Shown here: positions 14,976-23,125 of the stretch, piece after piece
Layout of the letters: every line of letters starts with the position of its first letter
Numbering within the stretch: the stretch's first letter is position 1
DNA from: Verrucomicrobiia bacterium
GTDB taxonomy: Bacteria > Verrucomicrobiota > Verrucomicrobiia > Opitutales > Cerasicoccaceae
Length of the DNA stretch: 64,000 nt
Reading direction: 5' to 3'
Assembly: GCA_030432235.1 (NCBI GenBank)
Contig: JAUIHT010000005.1
Location: forward strand, 124,001 to 188,000
Position numbers and translations under genes: made by a program
Notes under the pieces: generated by a model
What the model was told of the DNA's origin: nothing
The model's input: only the letters and a program-made list of their open reading frames with translations
The model's database searches: none

Positions 14976-16189
14976 AGGATTCGATTTTCAGGATATTCGC
15001 GGGCACGCTTGGCAGCTACAAGAGCTATCATGGCGTCCTGGAGATGTTGGAGACCTGGAAGACGGGCGGCATCGTGTTTACGAATATCGAGATTATTTGG
15101 GAGCGGGTTAAGCTTTTCATGGAGGATGAGCATGATGTCATCGTAGACGATAAGCAGCTCGTTTATATCTCGTTTGAGGAGTGTTCCAATTTTGCGGAGC
15201 GCCTAACTAAAGGCACTATGGAGCGGCCTAATCGGCTTGTCCTGGACGAAGCGGCCATTACGCAGAATGCCAAAGACCATAAGCAGGCAAACGAGTTGAG
15301 CCGAGACATGATTCGGCACGCTCGCAAGCTGCATATCGATACCGTTTTTATCGCGCATGATTTCTATGAAATCGACAAGCAGATGCGCAATAAGGCGCAG
15401 TCGGTAACGTGGCATCGGGACATGCAGAAAGTGAAGTTTGCCGGCTTCCATCTTCCCTTTCCGTTTTGGGTGTCTGTTGAAGTCGATGCGCGCAATCCTA
15501 AGCTCAAGTATGACTCCGGTTGTCATCGCAAGGACAAGCGCATCTACAAGCTGTATAAGTCGCATGATGTCCAGTCTCAGGCCGCGCACGCTATCGGAGA
15601 ATCTCCCGAAATAGATCTAAAGACTATTGAGCGGTCAAAGCGCCCTTCCCTACTTCGGCCTATTCGCCGTTTCGCTTTCATGGGTCTCGCTGGATTCGGG
15701 CTTTGGTCCTGGCTCGGTGGAAGCTCGGAGGCAGAAAAGCCTCAGCAGGTAGCCCAGGAGCCCGTCAAAGTTGCTCCGGTGGACGAGATCGCGGCACCAC
15801 GTCCTCGATTAGTCCACTATCAGCCAAAGCAGCCAGAGAAACCAGAGCCCTTAATGGTGAGCGGCTATGTCATTCGAGGCGATAAAGTCACGGTCTGGCT
15901 TACGGATGGGCGCATGATTACCGAGCACACCGGCCAGATTCAGCAGGTTAATTCCCGGCGCGGTGTCCTGGTTGAGGGCGAGTGGGTTCCCATGAAACAG
16001 TATAGGAGCCCAGAAAGGCCCGTGGTGACACGTTCGGTGTTTGAGCCTCCGGTCACGGTGCCAGTTGAGCCCGAAAAGCCCGCAGAGGTCACGCCAGAGC
16101 CCCAGGACAAGCCGTTGCGGTCGCTATCCAGTTTCAAGCCTTACCGTGCGTTTGGTGGCCTTCCTCCCCCAGATGCAAAAAGCAGGTAG
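14972..16189 (+). CDS. Zot-domain assembly ATPase (pI-like)
   Basis: 405 residues. A modified Walker A (GTLGSYKS, residues 11-18; Tyr in place of the usual Gly before Lys) and Walker B (RLVLDEA, ~88-94) define the Zot/pI P-loop domain, followed by 'IDTVFIAHDF'. One transmembrane helix (~232-250) divides it from a Pro/Glu-rich periplasmic part. This is the hallmark gene of inoviruses: the inner-membrane motor that strips ssDNA-binding protein and extrudes the virion. Its periplasmic part must dock to a secretin; none is encoded in the element, so a host secretin is implied. Confidence 0.9.
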   Translation: MKDSIFRIFAGTLGSYKSYHGVLEMLETWKTGGIVFTNIEIIWERVKLFMEDEHDVIVDDKQLVYISFEECSNFAERLTKGTMERPNRLVLDEAAITQNAKDHKQANELSRDMIRHARKLHIDTVFIAHDFYEIDKQMRNKAQSVTWHRDMQKVKFAGFHLPFPFWVSVEVDARNPKLKYDSGCHRKDKRIYKLYKSHDVQSQAAHAIGESPEIDLKTIERSKRPSLLRPIRRFAFMGLAGFGLWSWLGGSSEAEKPQQVAQEPVKVAPVDEIAAPRPRLVHYQPKQPEKPEPLMVSGYVIRGDKVTVWLTDGRMITEHTGQIQQVNSRRGVLVEGEWVPMKQYRSPERPVVTRSVFEPPVTVPVEPEKPAEVTPEPQDKPLRSLSSFKPYRAFGGLPPPDAKSR

Positions 16190-16247
16190 CTGGGCAAGCA
16201 GAGCGCAGCAGCCATCGGCCCGCCGTAGGCGGCAGCGGCAATAAGGT

Positions 16248-16274
16248 ATTTTCCATCACAAACCACAAACAAAC
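16248..16274 (+). promoter_or_regulatory. A/C-rich leader before the putative ssDNA-binding gene
   Basis: CAAACCACAAACA at 16259-16271 is identical to the 13-mer in the coat-gene leader (12813-12825); the stretch has no Shine-Dalgarno and almost no G. Shared use before the two genes expected to be most highly expressed suggests a common initiation enhancer. Confidence 0.5.
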
Positions 16275-16637
16275 ATGAATACATCAAAACTGGTAAATAA
16301 AACCGAAAACGTGACAACCACCATCGAGACGGTCATTACGAATGCCTCCGTTTCGATTTTCGACAGCAAGAAAGGCAATCGCATGTGCACGGTCATCTTA
16401 CCCGGTGCCGAACTCTGGGCAGGTGTCTCTCAGGACGCGCCGATAACAGATCGCGACAAGCCGTTTCAGGCATCGAAGATTGTCTGCCGTGCAAATGGCC
16501 TCCGTCAGGGCAATCTCGACCTGGGCACGATTCTGGAGCTCTGGGATGGCCAGGATTGCGTCTACCGTGACCCGGACCATCAAGCGGACCTGGACGGCCA
16601 GAAAAACGGCCTCAGTGCCTCCAAGAAGGCATCCTGA
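16275..16637 (+). CDS. candidate phage ssDNA-binding protein (pV-like position)
   Basis: 120 residues, soluble, beta-rich in appearance: 'VTTTIETVITNASVSIFDSK' then 'GNRMCTVILPGAELWAGV' and 'LRQGNLDLGTILELWDGQDC', with a charged C-terminal tail (DLDGQKNGLSASKKAS). No family was recognised. Reasons for the call: size near gene V proteins, position beside rep, its own strong leader shared with the coat gene, and its own terminator, as for a protein needed in many copies. A basic OB-fold surface cannot be verified by eye. Confidence 0.4.
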   Translation: MNTSKLVNKTENVTTTIETVITNASVSIFDSKKGNRMCTVILPGAELWAGVSQDAPITDRDKPFQASKIVCRANGLRQGNLDLGTILELWDGQDCVYRDPDHQADLDGQKNGLSASKKAS

Positions 16638-16694
16638 GCGATTAGCGGCCATAGGGAGAGGCAGCTTGCTGCCTCCCCTCGGCCGCATCGCTCT
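16637..16694 (+). terminator. strong hairpin between the ssDNA-binding candidate and rep
   Basis: A long interrupted stem: AGCGAT, GCGGCC, GAGGCAG paired with CTGCCTC, GGCCGC, ATCGCT around a CTTG loop, then CTCTTTAG. It begins at the stop codon of the preceding gene. It could stop transcription or, less likely, act as a single-strand origin structure next to rep. Confidence 0.6.
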
Positions 16695-16754
16695 TTAGTC
16701 TATAGTGCATATTGTGCCGTTTTTAATTTCCCTTCCCTAAAATGAAAGGTTCGC

Positions 16755-17570
16755 ATGTCCCGAAAAGCCCTCTCGAGCCCTCGGCTCTTGGCGGTGAAAT
16801 GCAGCGACGATAAGCCCGCAGACGAGACAACCAAAACGGACAAAGAAAAAGCCCCCCGGCAGGATGGAGACCTAGCGCGAGGGGCGATTAAAGGTTGGAG
16901 TCGATACTCTCGGATGCGACTATCAAGGCTGTTGGCTAGTGTGTCAACACCGGATTATATTTATCACGTGACGGTTACCTATGGTCGAGACTGGCCGGAT
17001 GGTGAAACCATCAAGAAACACCTACGCGCTTTCAGCAAGTGCCTTGTCCGAGCCGGGTTCTATGGCTTCTGGATAAAGCACTATCAGCGACGTGGAGCAC
17101 CCCACTTTCATTGTCTCATCTGGAATGCAGAGCATACTGATTGTTCCGATATCGCGGAAGATTGGAGGCGCATCACCGGCAACGAGTCAGAGCATGCCGT
17201 GGACGTTCGTGTAGGCGATGAAGGCAAGGCCGGTTGGTATTTGGCCATGCACTCGCTTAAGGAGCATCAGCGCCCGGATGACGTCGAGGATGGTCGTTGG
17301 TGGGGATACTTCGACCGGGCCAGGGTCCAGGAGCACATTGTCTGCTATGATGTAGCTGACGGGCTGACCGCTAAAGAGATCGTTTGGTTGAAGCGTCTCT
17401 ATCGTCGGTCCACCGGGTGCCGTACCTTTGGGGGATCCGTAGACCATCCTTACGATATGGGGCGGCAAGGTCTGTCCTGGTTCCTACCAGAGGCAGAGCA
17501 CAAGCGTGTTCTGCTCTGGGTTCACCGACAATGCGCTCTCGCCAGTAAACTGGATGAGAATCCTTTTTAA
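16755..17570 (+). CDS. HUH-family rolling-circle replication initiator (Rep)
   Basis: 271 residues. Motif 1 'YHVTVTYG' (~70-77), the HUH motif 'PHFHCLIW' (His117, His119) and a single catalytic Tyr in 'GWYLAMHSLK' (~Tyr162, with the following Lys) give the order expected of inovirus/plasmid Rep proteins with one catalytic Tyr. Rep nicks the double-strand origin, stays bound to the 5' end through the Tyr and starts rolling-circle replication. The N-terminal ~50 residues are basic and low complexity. It follows a terminator-like hairpin, so it probably has its own promoter in the A/T-rich stretch at 16695-16754. The origin itself was not located. Confidence 0.85.
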   Translation: MSRKALSSPRLLAVKCSDDKPADETTKTDKEKAPRQDGDLARGAIKGWSRYSRMRLSRLLASVSTPDYIYHVTVTYGRDWPDGETIKKHLRAFSKCLVRAGFYGFWIKHYQRRGAPHFHCLIWNAEHTDCSDIAEDWRRITGNESEHAVDVRVGDEGKAGWYLAMHSLKEHQRPDDVEDGRWWGYFDRARVQEHIVCYDVADGLTAKEIVWLKRLYRRSTGCRTFGGSVDHPYDMGRQGLSWFLPEAEHKRVLLWVHRQCALASKLDENPF

Positions 17571-17587
17571 TGTGATAAATACTTACT

Positions 17588-17830
17588 ATGGAGCAACTTG
17601 AGTTCTCCTTTAACCGCCGTCCTCTTATCATCCATTTCTATAAGCAGTCTCGAAGGCTGCGAGGAGATGAGGTGTACATAATAGAATCAACAATGCCAGG
17701 TTTACCGGTGTATCGTACACAGTTGCGTTCGGAGGCCCGAGGCAGGGCTAGAGAGCTTTTTGCTTGTATGGGAAGAGGAGAAGGAAATATATATATCTGG
17801 ATACAAAGAACACAAAATAAACATGGATAA
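17588..17830 (+). CDS. prophage small protein downstream of rep, unknown function
   Basis: 80 residues, basic (SFNRRPLIIHFYKQSRRLRGDEVY), no membrane span. It starts 17 bases after the rep stop, so co-transcription is likely. The 3' end overlaps the next gene by eight bases. No family recognised. Base composition turns distinctly A/T-rich from here to the right end of the element. Confidence 0.45.
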   Translation: MEQLEFSFNRRPLIIHFYKQSRRLRGDEVYIIESTMPGLPVYRTQLRSEARGRARELFACMGRGEGNIYIWIQRTQNKHG

Positions 17831-18410
17831 CGCCTATACTGAGTCGGAGTTCAGAAAGTCAAGAAAATGGCTTCTTTCATTATCGTTAGTCCTTTTGTTT
17901 ATCCTATCATCAAATCTAGAGTTTAGGGAAATAAATATTTTTGGTAATGTTGCTGAAATAGAAAGCCAAAAAGGATTATACTCATTCTATATGATGGTTA
18001 TGCTCTACTTCGCAATTAGGTATTATATATTTTTTAAAGACGATTATTACGTTGATTATATTGGATCAATGAACAATATTCGAGGTAGGAGCTTATCCGC
18101 ATTTCTTTTGCTTGAAGCTAGAAAATCAATAAAGAGTAGTCATAATAAAGCATTTAGGTTTAATGCAAGCACAGTCGAGAAAGACAAAAACCATAAGGGC
18201 GTTGGCAATTATATTGTTCTGGTAAATAATGCTCTAACAGACGAAAGTTATTGGCATGAATTTAGAGTAAATGTAATACGCTTTTATTTTCGTAAATATA
18301 CTAATTTATTCATTGGTCTTTTTGTTCAAGATAAAGTTCTCACGGAATATCTATTGCCTCCATTTTTATGTGTCTTAGCTATTATGCTATATTTTATTAG
18401 GAGCTTATAG
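17823..18410 (+). CDS. A/T-rich accessory membrane protein of the prophage
   Basis: 195 residues from ATG 17823. Three hydrophobic segments: WLLSLSLVLLFILSS near the N-terminus, a second around 'YSFYMMVMLYFAIRYYIFF', and a C-terminal 'YLLPPFLCVLAIMLYFI'. The codons are much richer in A/T than in the rest of the phage or the host, a sign of separate acquisition. It lies at the right end after the replication genes, the usual place for accessory (moron) genes that alter the host or exclude related phages. No family recognised; the role is open. Confidence 0.55.
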   Translation: MDNAYTESEFRKSRKWLLSLSLVLLFILSSNLEFREINIFGNVAEIESQKGLYSFYMMVMLYFAIRYYIFFKDDYYVDYIGSMNNIRGRSLSAFLLLEARKSIKSSHNKAFRFNASTVEKDKNHKGVGNYIVLVNNALTDESYWHEFRVNVIRFYFRKYTNLFIGLFVQDKVLTEYLLPPFLCVLAIMLYFIRSL

Positions 18411-18541
18411 CCTTTAGCATGCCTTTAACGATAGGGATTCGACACTCCGCAGCATTAGAACAGCTAATCACTCAAAGCAGGCCATATCTGAAAAGTGTTG
18501 ACCCCTGGCCCACTACCCCACTCAAGCGGCAACGAAAAGAC

Positions 18542-18562
18542 TATATATTATGTCTAATTTAT
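18542..18562 (+). other. right prophage junction (attR)
   Basis: An exact 21-bp copy of 10580-10600: centre TATATA plus TTATGTCTAAT plus four more bases. The 11 bases on its left (AACGAAAAGAC) fit a XerC arm poorly, as is usual for the phage-derived half of such junctions. The host gene malQ starts 92 bases further on. Confidence 0.8.
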
Positions 18563-18654
18563 AAATGCGGCATAATTGCTGGGCTCCTGCTCTATTTCAC
18601 CGTTGAGCTAAGCACTGCTTTGACTTTAGCGTGGAGCGTGTCTGACTAACGTAT

Positions 18655-20193
18655 ATGGCGAATACTACTCAGCGTGTGCTTTTTGATTGGCTTGGACCCG
18701 ACGAGCGGTCTGCCGGTGTACTGTTGCACCCCACTTCGTTGCCGGGAGATTTGGGCATCGGCAAGTTCGGGCGCGAGGCCTACCGCTTTGTCGACTTCCT
18801 GGCGGCAGCCGGCATGAAGCATTGGCAGGTCTGTCCGTTGGGGCCGACGGGCTATGGAGACTCGCCCTATCAGTGCTTTTCCGCCTTTGCCGGAAACCCC
18901 TACCTGATTGATCTGCACCCGCTGGCAGCCGAGGGTTTGGTAACCAAGGACGAACTCATTTCGCTGCAGCGTCTGCCCCGCGAGCGAATCGACTACGGCG
19001 AGGTCTATCAAAAGCTTTGGCCGGTGCTCAATGCCGCCTGCGAACGCTTTGCTCAATCCGGCGCCGACCACCTTGATGGCTACGGTGACTACGCAGCTTT
19101 CAAGAAGGAGCATGCGGACTGGCTGGAGCCCTACGCGGCCTTCAGCGCGGCCAAGTCTCATTTCGAGGGCAAGCCCTGGAACGAATGGCCCAAGGAGCTC
19201 CGCAGTTACGCTGGATTTCAAAAAAGCGCCCTACCCGGTAAGCTCGCCGCCGCGATGGAGTCGGTGCGCTTCCTGCAGTATCTCTTTTACGGGCAGTGGT
19301 CCCAACTGAGGGCCTATGCGGCGGAGCACGACATCGGCATCATTGGCGATGCCCCCATTTTCGTGGCTTACGACAGTGCGGATGTCTGGGCCTCGCCGGA
19401 GCTATTCCAGCTCAAAAAGGACGGCACTCCGGTGGCCGTGGCTGGTTGTCCGCCAGACTATTTTGCCAAGACCGGCCAATACTGGGGCAACCCCCTTTAC
19501 GACTGGGACAAGATGGCGGCGGACGGCTACGCTTGGTGGAAGGCCCGTCTGCGTTCCAATTTCACTCTCTTTGACATCATCCGGCTCGACCACTTTCGCG
19601 GCTTTGCCAGCTACTGGTCCATTCCCTATGGATCTCCGGACGCCCGTCCGGGCAAATGGGTCGACGGCCCCGGCCTGCCGTTCTTCGAATCCCTGGCCAA
19701 GGAATTCCCCGATGCGAAAATCATCGCAGAAGACCTCGGTGACATCACACCAGACGTTATTGAGCTTAAGGAAGCTACCGGGCTGCCGGGCATGGTCGTG
19801 CTGCAGTTCGCCTTTGGTGACCCCAAGAGCATCCACCTACCACACAACCACGAGCCGGTGCAGACGGTCTATCCCGGCACACACGACAACGACACCACGC
19901 TGGGCTGGTACGCCGAAGCTGGTGAGAAAGCGTGCGATCATATGCGCCGCTACCTGGGCGTGGATGGCTCCGTACCGCAATGGGATTTCGTGCGAGCAGC
20001 CTACCGGTCCCCTGCGCGTCTGGCGATCATTCCGCTGCAGGACCTTTTCAATTTGGACACCGAGGCGCGTATGAATATGCCTGGCGCAGCCGCCGGCAAC
20101 TGGCAGTGGCGTTACCGCCCCGAACAACTGGAAAAGCTTTGGCAGGAAAGCGCCTCCTACCTAAAGGAGCTGGGCGAGCTTTTCGACAGATAA
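18655..20193 (+). CDS. malQ: 4-alpha-glucanotransferase (amylomaltase, GH77)
   Basis: 512 residues, normal for GH77. It transfers maltosyl and longer glucan units between alpha-1,4-glucans in cytosolic glycogen/maltose metabolism. Motifs: 'LGPTGYGDSPYQCFSAFAG', the nucleophile region 'FDIIRLDHFRGF', the acid/base region 'IIAEDLGD' and 'GTHDNDTTLGW'. The ATG at 18655 has no Shine-Dalgarno. The prophage inserted 92 bp upstream, so the original promoter region may have been separated from distal control elements. Confidence 0.96.
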   Translation: MANTTQRVLFDWLGPDERSAGVLLHPTSLPGDLGIGKFGREAYRFVDFLAAAGMKHWQVCPLGPTGYGDSPYQCFSAFAGNPYLIDLHPLAAEGLVTKDELISLQRLPRERIDYGEVYQKLWPVLNAACERFAQSGADHLDGYGDYAAFKKEHADWLEPYAAFSAAKSHFEGKPWNEWPKELRSYAGFQKSALPGKLAAAMESVRFLQYLFYGQWSQLRAYAAEHDIGIIGDAPIFVAYDSADVWASPELFQLKKDGTPVAVAGCPPDYFAKTGQYWGNPLYDWDKMAADGYAWWKARLRSNFTLFDIIRLDHFRGFASYWSIPYGSPDARPGKWVDGPGLPFFESLAKEFPDAKIIAEDLGDITPDVIELKEATGLPGMVVLQFAFGDPKSIHLPHNHEPVQTVYPGTHDNDTTLGWYAEAGEKACDHMRRYLGVDGSVPQWDFVRAAYRSPARLAIIPLQDLFNLDTEARMNMPGAAAGNWQWRYRPEQLEKLWQESASYLKELGELFDR

Positions 20194-20200
20194 TCTCTCC

Positions 20201-21142
20201 TTACTTGGGCGGCTTGGGCTTGGCCGGTTTCTTTTTCGGCACGGTTTCCTGCTCGGGATCGTCCAGGAAGTTCTCGATATTGATGAGGCAGGTATCGCGC
20301 CGGTCTTCGAGCAGGTAGTGCCCGGCGTCGTGCAGTTCGACCGTTTTGGCAGCAGGAAAACGCTTTTGCCATTCGCGAAGGAAAGTGACGTCGAAGCAAA
20401 AGTCCTTCATGCCCCAAAGCAGCAACATCGCTTTGCTTTGCAAAGCTTCCAGGCCTTCCTCGATTCCCTTTAGCGTGTCATAGCTGGGATGAGACGGCTT
20501 CATCGGGATGTCCTTGACGAAGCGGTGCGTGGCAATGCGACTGGCCCAGTCACGATACGGATAAAGATATCCCGCCTTGGCAGCCAGATCGAGGGGCCGA
20601 TTCGTTGCCATCCAGGTGGCCGGACCGGCAAAGCCGTTCAGGCCGCGCACATAGAGTTCGCCCAGCAGAGGCGTTCGGCAAAGGGCAATACGCCCAGGGA
20701 TGCGTGTGGCGCGAAAGGCGGCGGTGTTCATCACGACCAGCTTGCCCACGCGCTCCGGAAAACGTTCGGCCAGGCCCATGCCGATGGCCCCGCCCCAGTC
20801 GTGCACAACCAGATGAAAGCGTTCCAGTCCGATTTCTTTAACGAGACGGGCAACGTTGTCGATGTGGCTGGCCAGGCGGTAGTCAAAGCCCTGGCCCGGC
20901 TTGTCGGAAAGGCCCATGCCGATATGGTCGGGGGCAATGCAGCGATAGCGGTGCTTCAGTCCGTTGATGAGATTCCGGTAAAAGAAAGACCAGGTCGGGT
21001 TGCCGTGCAGCATGAGGACGGCTTCGCCCTGCCCTTCGTCGACATAGCTCATGCGCCCGCCGACGACCTCAAGCGTCTTGGGCGTGAAGGGGTAAAGCTT
21101 GGAAATGACCTCGGGGAGTTCTGTGGCCATTGGGAGAGGCAT
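20201..21142 (-). CDS. alpha/beta hydrolase, haloalkane dehalogenase/OleB-like
   Basis: 313 residues. 'LMLHGNPTWSFFYRNLI' is the oxyanion-hole region, 'VVHDWGG' carries an aspartate nucleophile instead of serine, and 'DAGHYL' the catalytic histidine. This set is typical of haloalkane dehalogenases and of OleB beta-lactone decarboxylases. No oleA, C or D is adjacent. The protein ends in a Lys/Pro-rich tail (KKKPAKPKPPK). Starts at 21142 or 21130 are both possible; the longer frame to 21193 would overlap the upstream gene by 43 bases. It ends eight bases from malQ, convergent. Confidence 0.8.
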   Translation of the reverse strand: MPLPMATELPEVISKLYPFTPKTLEVVGGRMSYVDEGQGEAVLMLHGNPTWSFFYRNLINGLKHRYRCIAPDHIGMGLSDKPGQGFDYRLASHIDNVARLVKEIGLERFHLVVHDWGGAIGMGLAERFPERVGKLVVMNTAAFRATRIPGRIALCRTPLLGELYVRGLNGFAGPATWMATNRPLDLAAKAGYLYPYRDWASRIATHRFVKDIPMKPSHPSYDTLKGIEEGLEALQSKAMLLLWGMKDFCFDVTFLREWQKRFPAAKTVELHDAGHYLLEDRRDTCLINIENFLDDPEQETVPKKKPAKPKPPK

Positions 21143-21150
21143 TCGGGGTT

Positions 21151-21786
21151 TTATTGAGTCCAGGCGTCGATGCGGGAGGCGATAATCAGGCACACGCCCA
21201 CCATCAATTCGATGTGACGTCGCTCGGTCTCGGTTCGCGGCAGGCCCATCTCCTCGTAGGTCAGGGTGCGCTTATGCAGGGAAAGAAAGCCGGTGGTAGT
21301 CTTCCAATCCGTGAGGATGAGCTGGCGTAGTTCGTCGTCTATAATAGCGGAAGCACCGGGGTTGTTGCTGCGCAGTGTGAACTCCTTGTCGAAGTCTTGA
21401 TCGCCTGTCGGCACTTCCTTGAGGCGCCCAACCTGCCCCAGTTTTCCGGAGAGGCTTTTACGGGCCAGACTGAGATGAAGCGAAGCCGGCGCGCGGGTCA
21501 TCATGCGCACGGCGGTATCGGTCTGCCGGGTGTTATCCAGACCGTAGCCTCGCGGATAGATGGACATCTCACGCCCTTCGTAAGTCCCATAGACATTGGG
21601 GTTGCGCTGATAAAGCCCGGCCATCGTGCGCGGTGGTATGGTCAGCTCGAGGCCAAATTTGTTGGCCAACTCGCGGAACTGCACGATGACCTTGGAGGCG
21701 TAGCTCAGGTTATAAGCCACCGCGATCACTCCCATGGCGATAGCCAGGGCCAGGAGGACGGCGAGTAAGATCAAGGCTTGAGTCAT
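21151..21786 (-). CDS. hypothetical membrane-anchored protein
   Basis: 211 residues. An N-terminal transmembrane helix (ILLAVLLALAIAMGVIAVAY) is followed by a soluble domain with 'FGLELTIPP', 'PNVYGTYEGREMSIYPRGYG' and 'DFDKEFTLRSNNP'. The pattern (vascular-like beta domain after one span) resembles DUF3137-type or other envelope-facing proteins, but no firm family was recognised. Same strand as and directly upstream of the hydrolase, likely co-transcribed. Confidence 0.65.
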   Translation of the reverse strand: MTQALILLAVLLALAIAMGVIAVAYNLSYASKVIVQFRELANKFGLELTIPPRTMAGLYQRNPNVYGTYEGREMSIYPRGYGLDNTRQTDTAVRMMTRAPASLHLSLARKSLSGKLGQVGRLKEVPTGDQDFDKEFTLRSNNPGASAIIDDELRQLILTDWKTTTGFLSLHKRTLTYEEMGLPRTETERRHIELMVGVCLIIASRIDAWTQ

Positions 21787-21979
21787 AAACGTTCGAGACT
21801 GACGCCCTCTCCGAGAAGTTCAACTCCCAAGCACAGTGAAAAATCGCAATGACCTCTTTACATATCCCGGGCATGTGCCATGCTACTCACTCAGGGACAT
21901 TTCTCTCCTGGAAACGGGCCAAAACTAACGCTCTACCGGCTCATGCCGGCGCCGGATTCAGGAAATCAGTCCCGAGCTA

Positions 21980-23125
21980 ATGAACTTGCACAGTAACGCG
22001 TCTCAAAACAGTCAGACTAAACTTGAGCTGACTTCACGCCTGAACCGGTTCATTGGACTCATCGGAGTCCTGGTTCTTATCGTTGGTCTGTTGGTCTTAA
22101 GGACGGACTTCGAGATCGTGGCCAAAGGCACGGTTACACGTGAAGACGAGTACTCCGTATATGCGCCAGTGTTTGGCGCGGTGGATGCGGTCTATTTTCG
22201 GGAAGGAGACACCGTGGCCAAAGGAGATATCGTACTGGTTCTTGATGGCAACGAGCTCGAGCTGCGGTTGCTGGCCAAACGCCGTGAAGTGGCCGATCTG
22301 GAGTTCCGCCTCGCGGCCAACGAGCTGGCTCTGAAGGAATTCGCGGTAAAGCCGGCCTCTGTGGAGGTCATGGTAGCCAAGGACAAAAGCCGCCTGCTTG
22401 GTGAGATTTTTGACATCCAGACCAACCTGGTCAACCGCTGGGAAGAGCTTGAGCGCACCCGCGACATCAGCACCATCGAGTTGCAGCAAGAGCGTATTGA
22501 GCAGCTTCGGCTCGAGCTTGAGCAACTGGAGGTCAAAGTCCGCGCCAATTGGATGGAAGCCGGCGCCCAGGAGATCGACCACGCCAAGCTGGAGCTGGAC
22601 CAAAGGCAGTTAAAGCACGCTCTGGAGCTGGCGAACGAGGAAGTCGCTGTTCTCAGGAAGGAGCGTGACAGGCTGCAACTGCGCGCGCCGACGAATGGAC
22701 GGCTTACCCGGCTGGACATGCGCTACCCCGGCCTTATGGCCGAGAAAGGACAATTCCTCTTCACTGTAGCGGACACAGACAGCCCCTATATTGTCGAGGC
22801 GCTCGTGCCCGAGCGTAACATCGACCTCATCCAGCCGGGTACCCATGCGCGCATGGAAAGCGAGGTCTTCGACTCGATGTTCGAGGGCTTCATTCTCGGC
22901 ACCGTCGTGAGTGTCTCTCCTGACTCGACCAACCGCAGCGACGCACCCGGCAAGGAGACTTACTTCGAAGTGGATATTCGCGTGGACAGCACTCCCCTGC
23001 CTCTGGTCATGGGCTCCAGCCTCAAGACTTACTTGATTCTCGGCAAGCGCTCCCTCTGGGATCTGCTACTGGACCGTCGAGGCCAGACAAATAACCTGCG
23101 TGCCAATGCGGAGGAGACCACATGA
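21980..23125 (+). CDS. HlyD-family membrane fusion protein
   Basis: 381 residues. One N-terminal transmembrane helix (FIGLIGVLVLIVGLLVL), then the split lipoyl domain ('YAPVFGAVDAVYFREGDTVAKGD' read in parts, and 'LRAPTNGRLTRL' after the coiled coil), a long coiled coil (~100-245) and a beta-barrel domain. It bridges an inner-membrane transporter to an outer-membrane channel. The stop overlaps the ABC transporter start as ATGA (23122-23125), so the pair works together. No outer-membrane TolC gene is in the operon. Confidence 0.9.
   Translation: MNLHSNASQNSQTKLELTSRLNRFIGLIGVLVLIVGLLVLRTDFEIVAKGTVTREDEYSVYAPVFGAVDAVYFREGDTVAKGDIVLVLDGNELELRLLAKRREVADLEFRLAANELALKEFAVKPASVEVMVAKDKSRLLGEIFDIQTNLVNRWEELERTRDISTIELQQERIEQLRLELEQLEVKVRANWMEAGAQEIDHAKLELDQRQLKHALELANEEVAVLRKERDRLQLRAPTNGRLTRLDMRYPGLMAEKGQFLFTVADTDSPYIVEALVPERNIDLIQPGTHARMESEVFDSMFEGFILGTVVSVSPDSTNRSDAPGKETYFEVDIRVDSTPLPLVMGSSLKTYLILGKRSLWDLLLDRRGQTNNLRANAEETT

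Larger units (their letters stand above)
10580..18562. mobile_element. integrated filamentous phage (inovirus), about 8 kb
   Basis: An element bounded by a 21-bp direct repeat (7,962 bp from repeat start to repeat start). Content and order are those of an inovirus: regulator, small early genes, major coat with signal peptide, adsorption protein, DUF2523 protein, Zot ATPase, ssDNA-binding candidate, HUH Rep. No integrase, transposase or secretin is encoded. The left repeat lies within a dif-like site, so insertion by host XerC/XerD (the IMEX strategy of CTX-phi and similar phages) is inferred. Many of its genes carry strong GGAGG ribosome binding sites, unlike the surrounding host genes. All key genes are intact, so it may be active. 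Confidence 0.9.

Noticed and set aside
18531-18558. right repeat copy as the chromosomal dif
   Set aside because: Its left arm AACGAAAAGAC does not resemble a XerC arm and does not pair with the XerD arm, unlike the left copy.
18419-18649. 76-codon frame spanning the right junction
   Set aside because: It crosses from phage DNA through the 21-bp repeat into host DNA, so it would be created only by the integration; no ribosome binding site.
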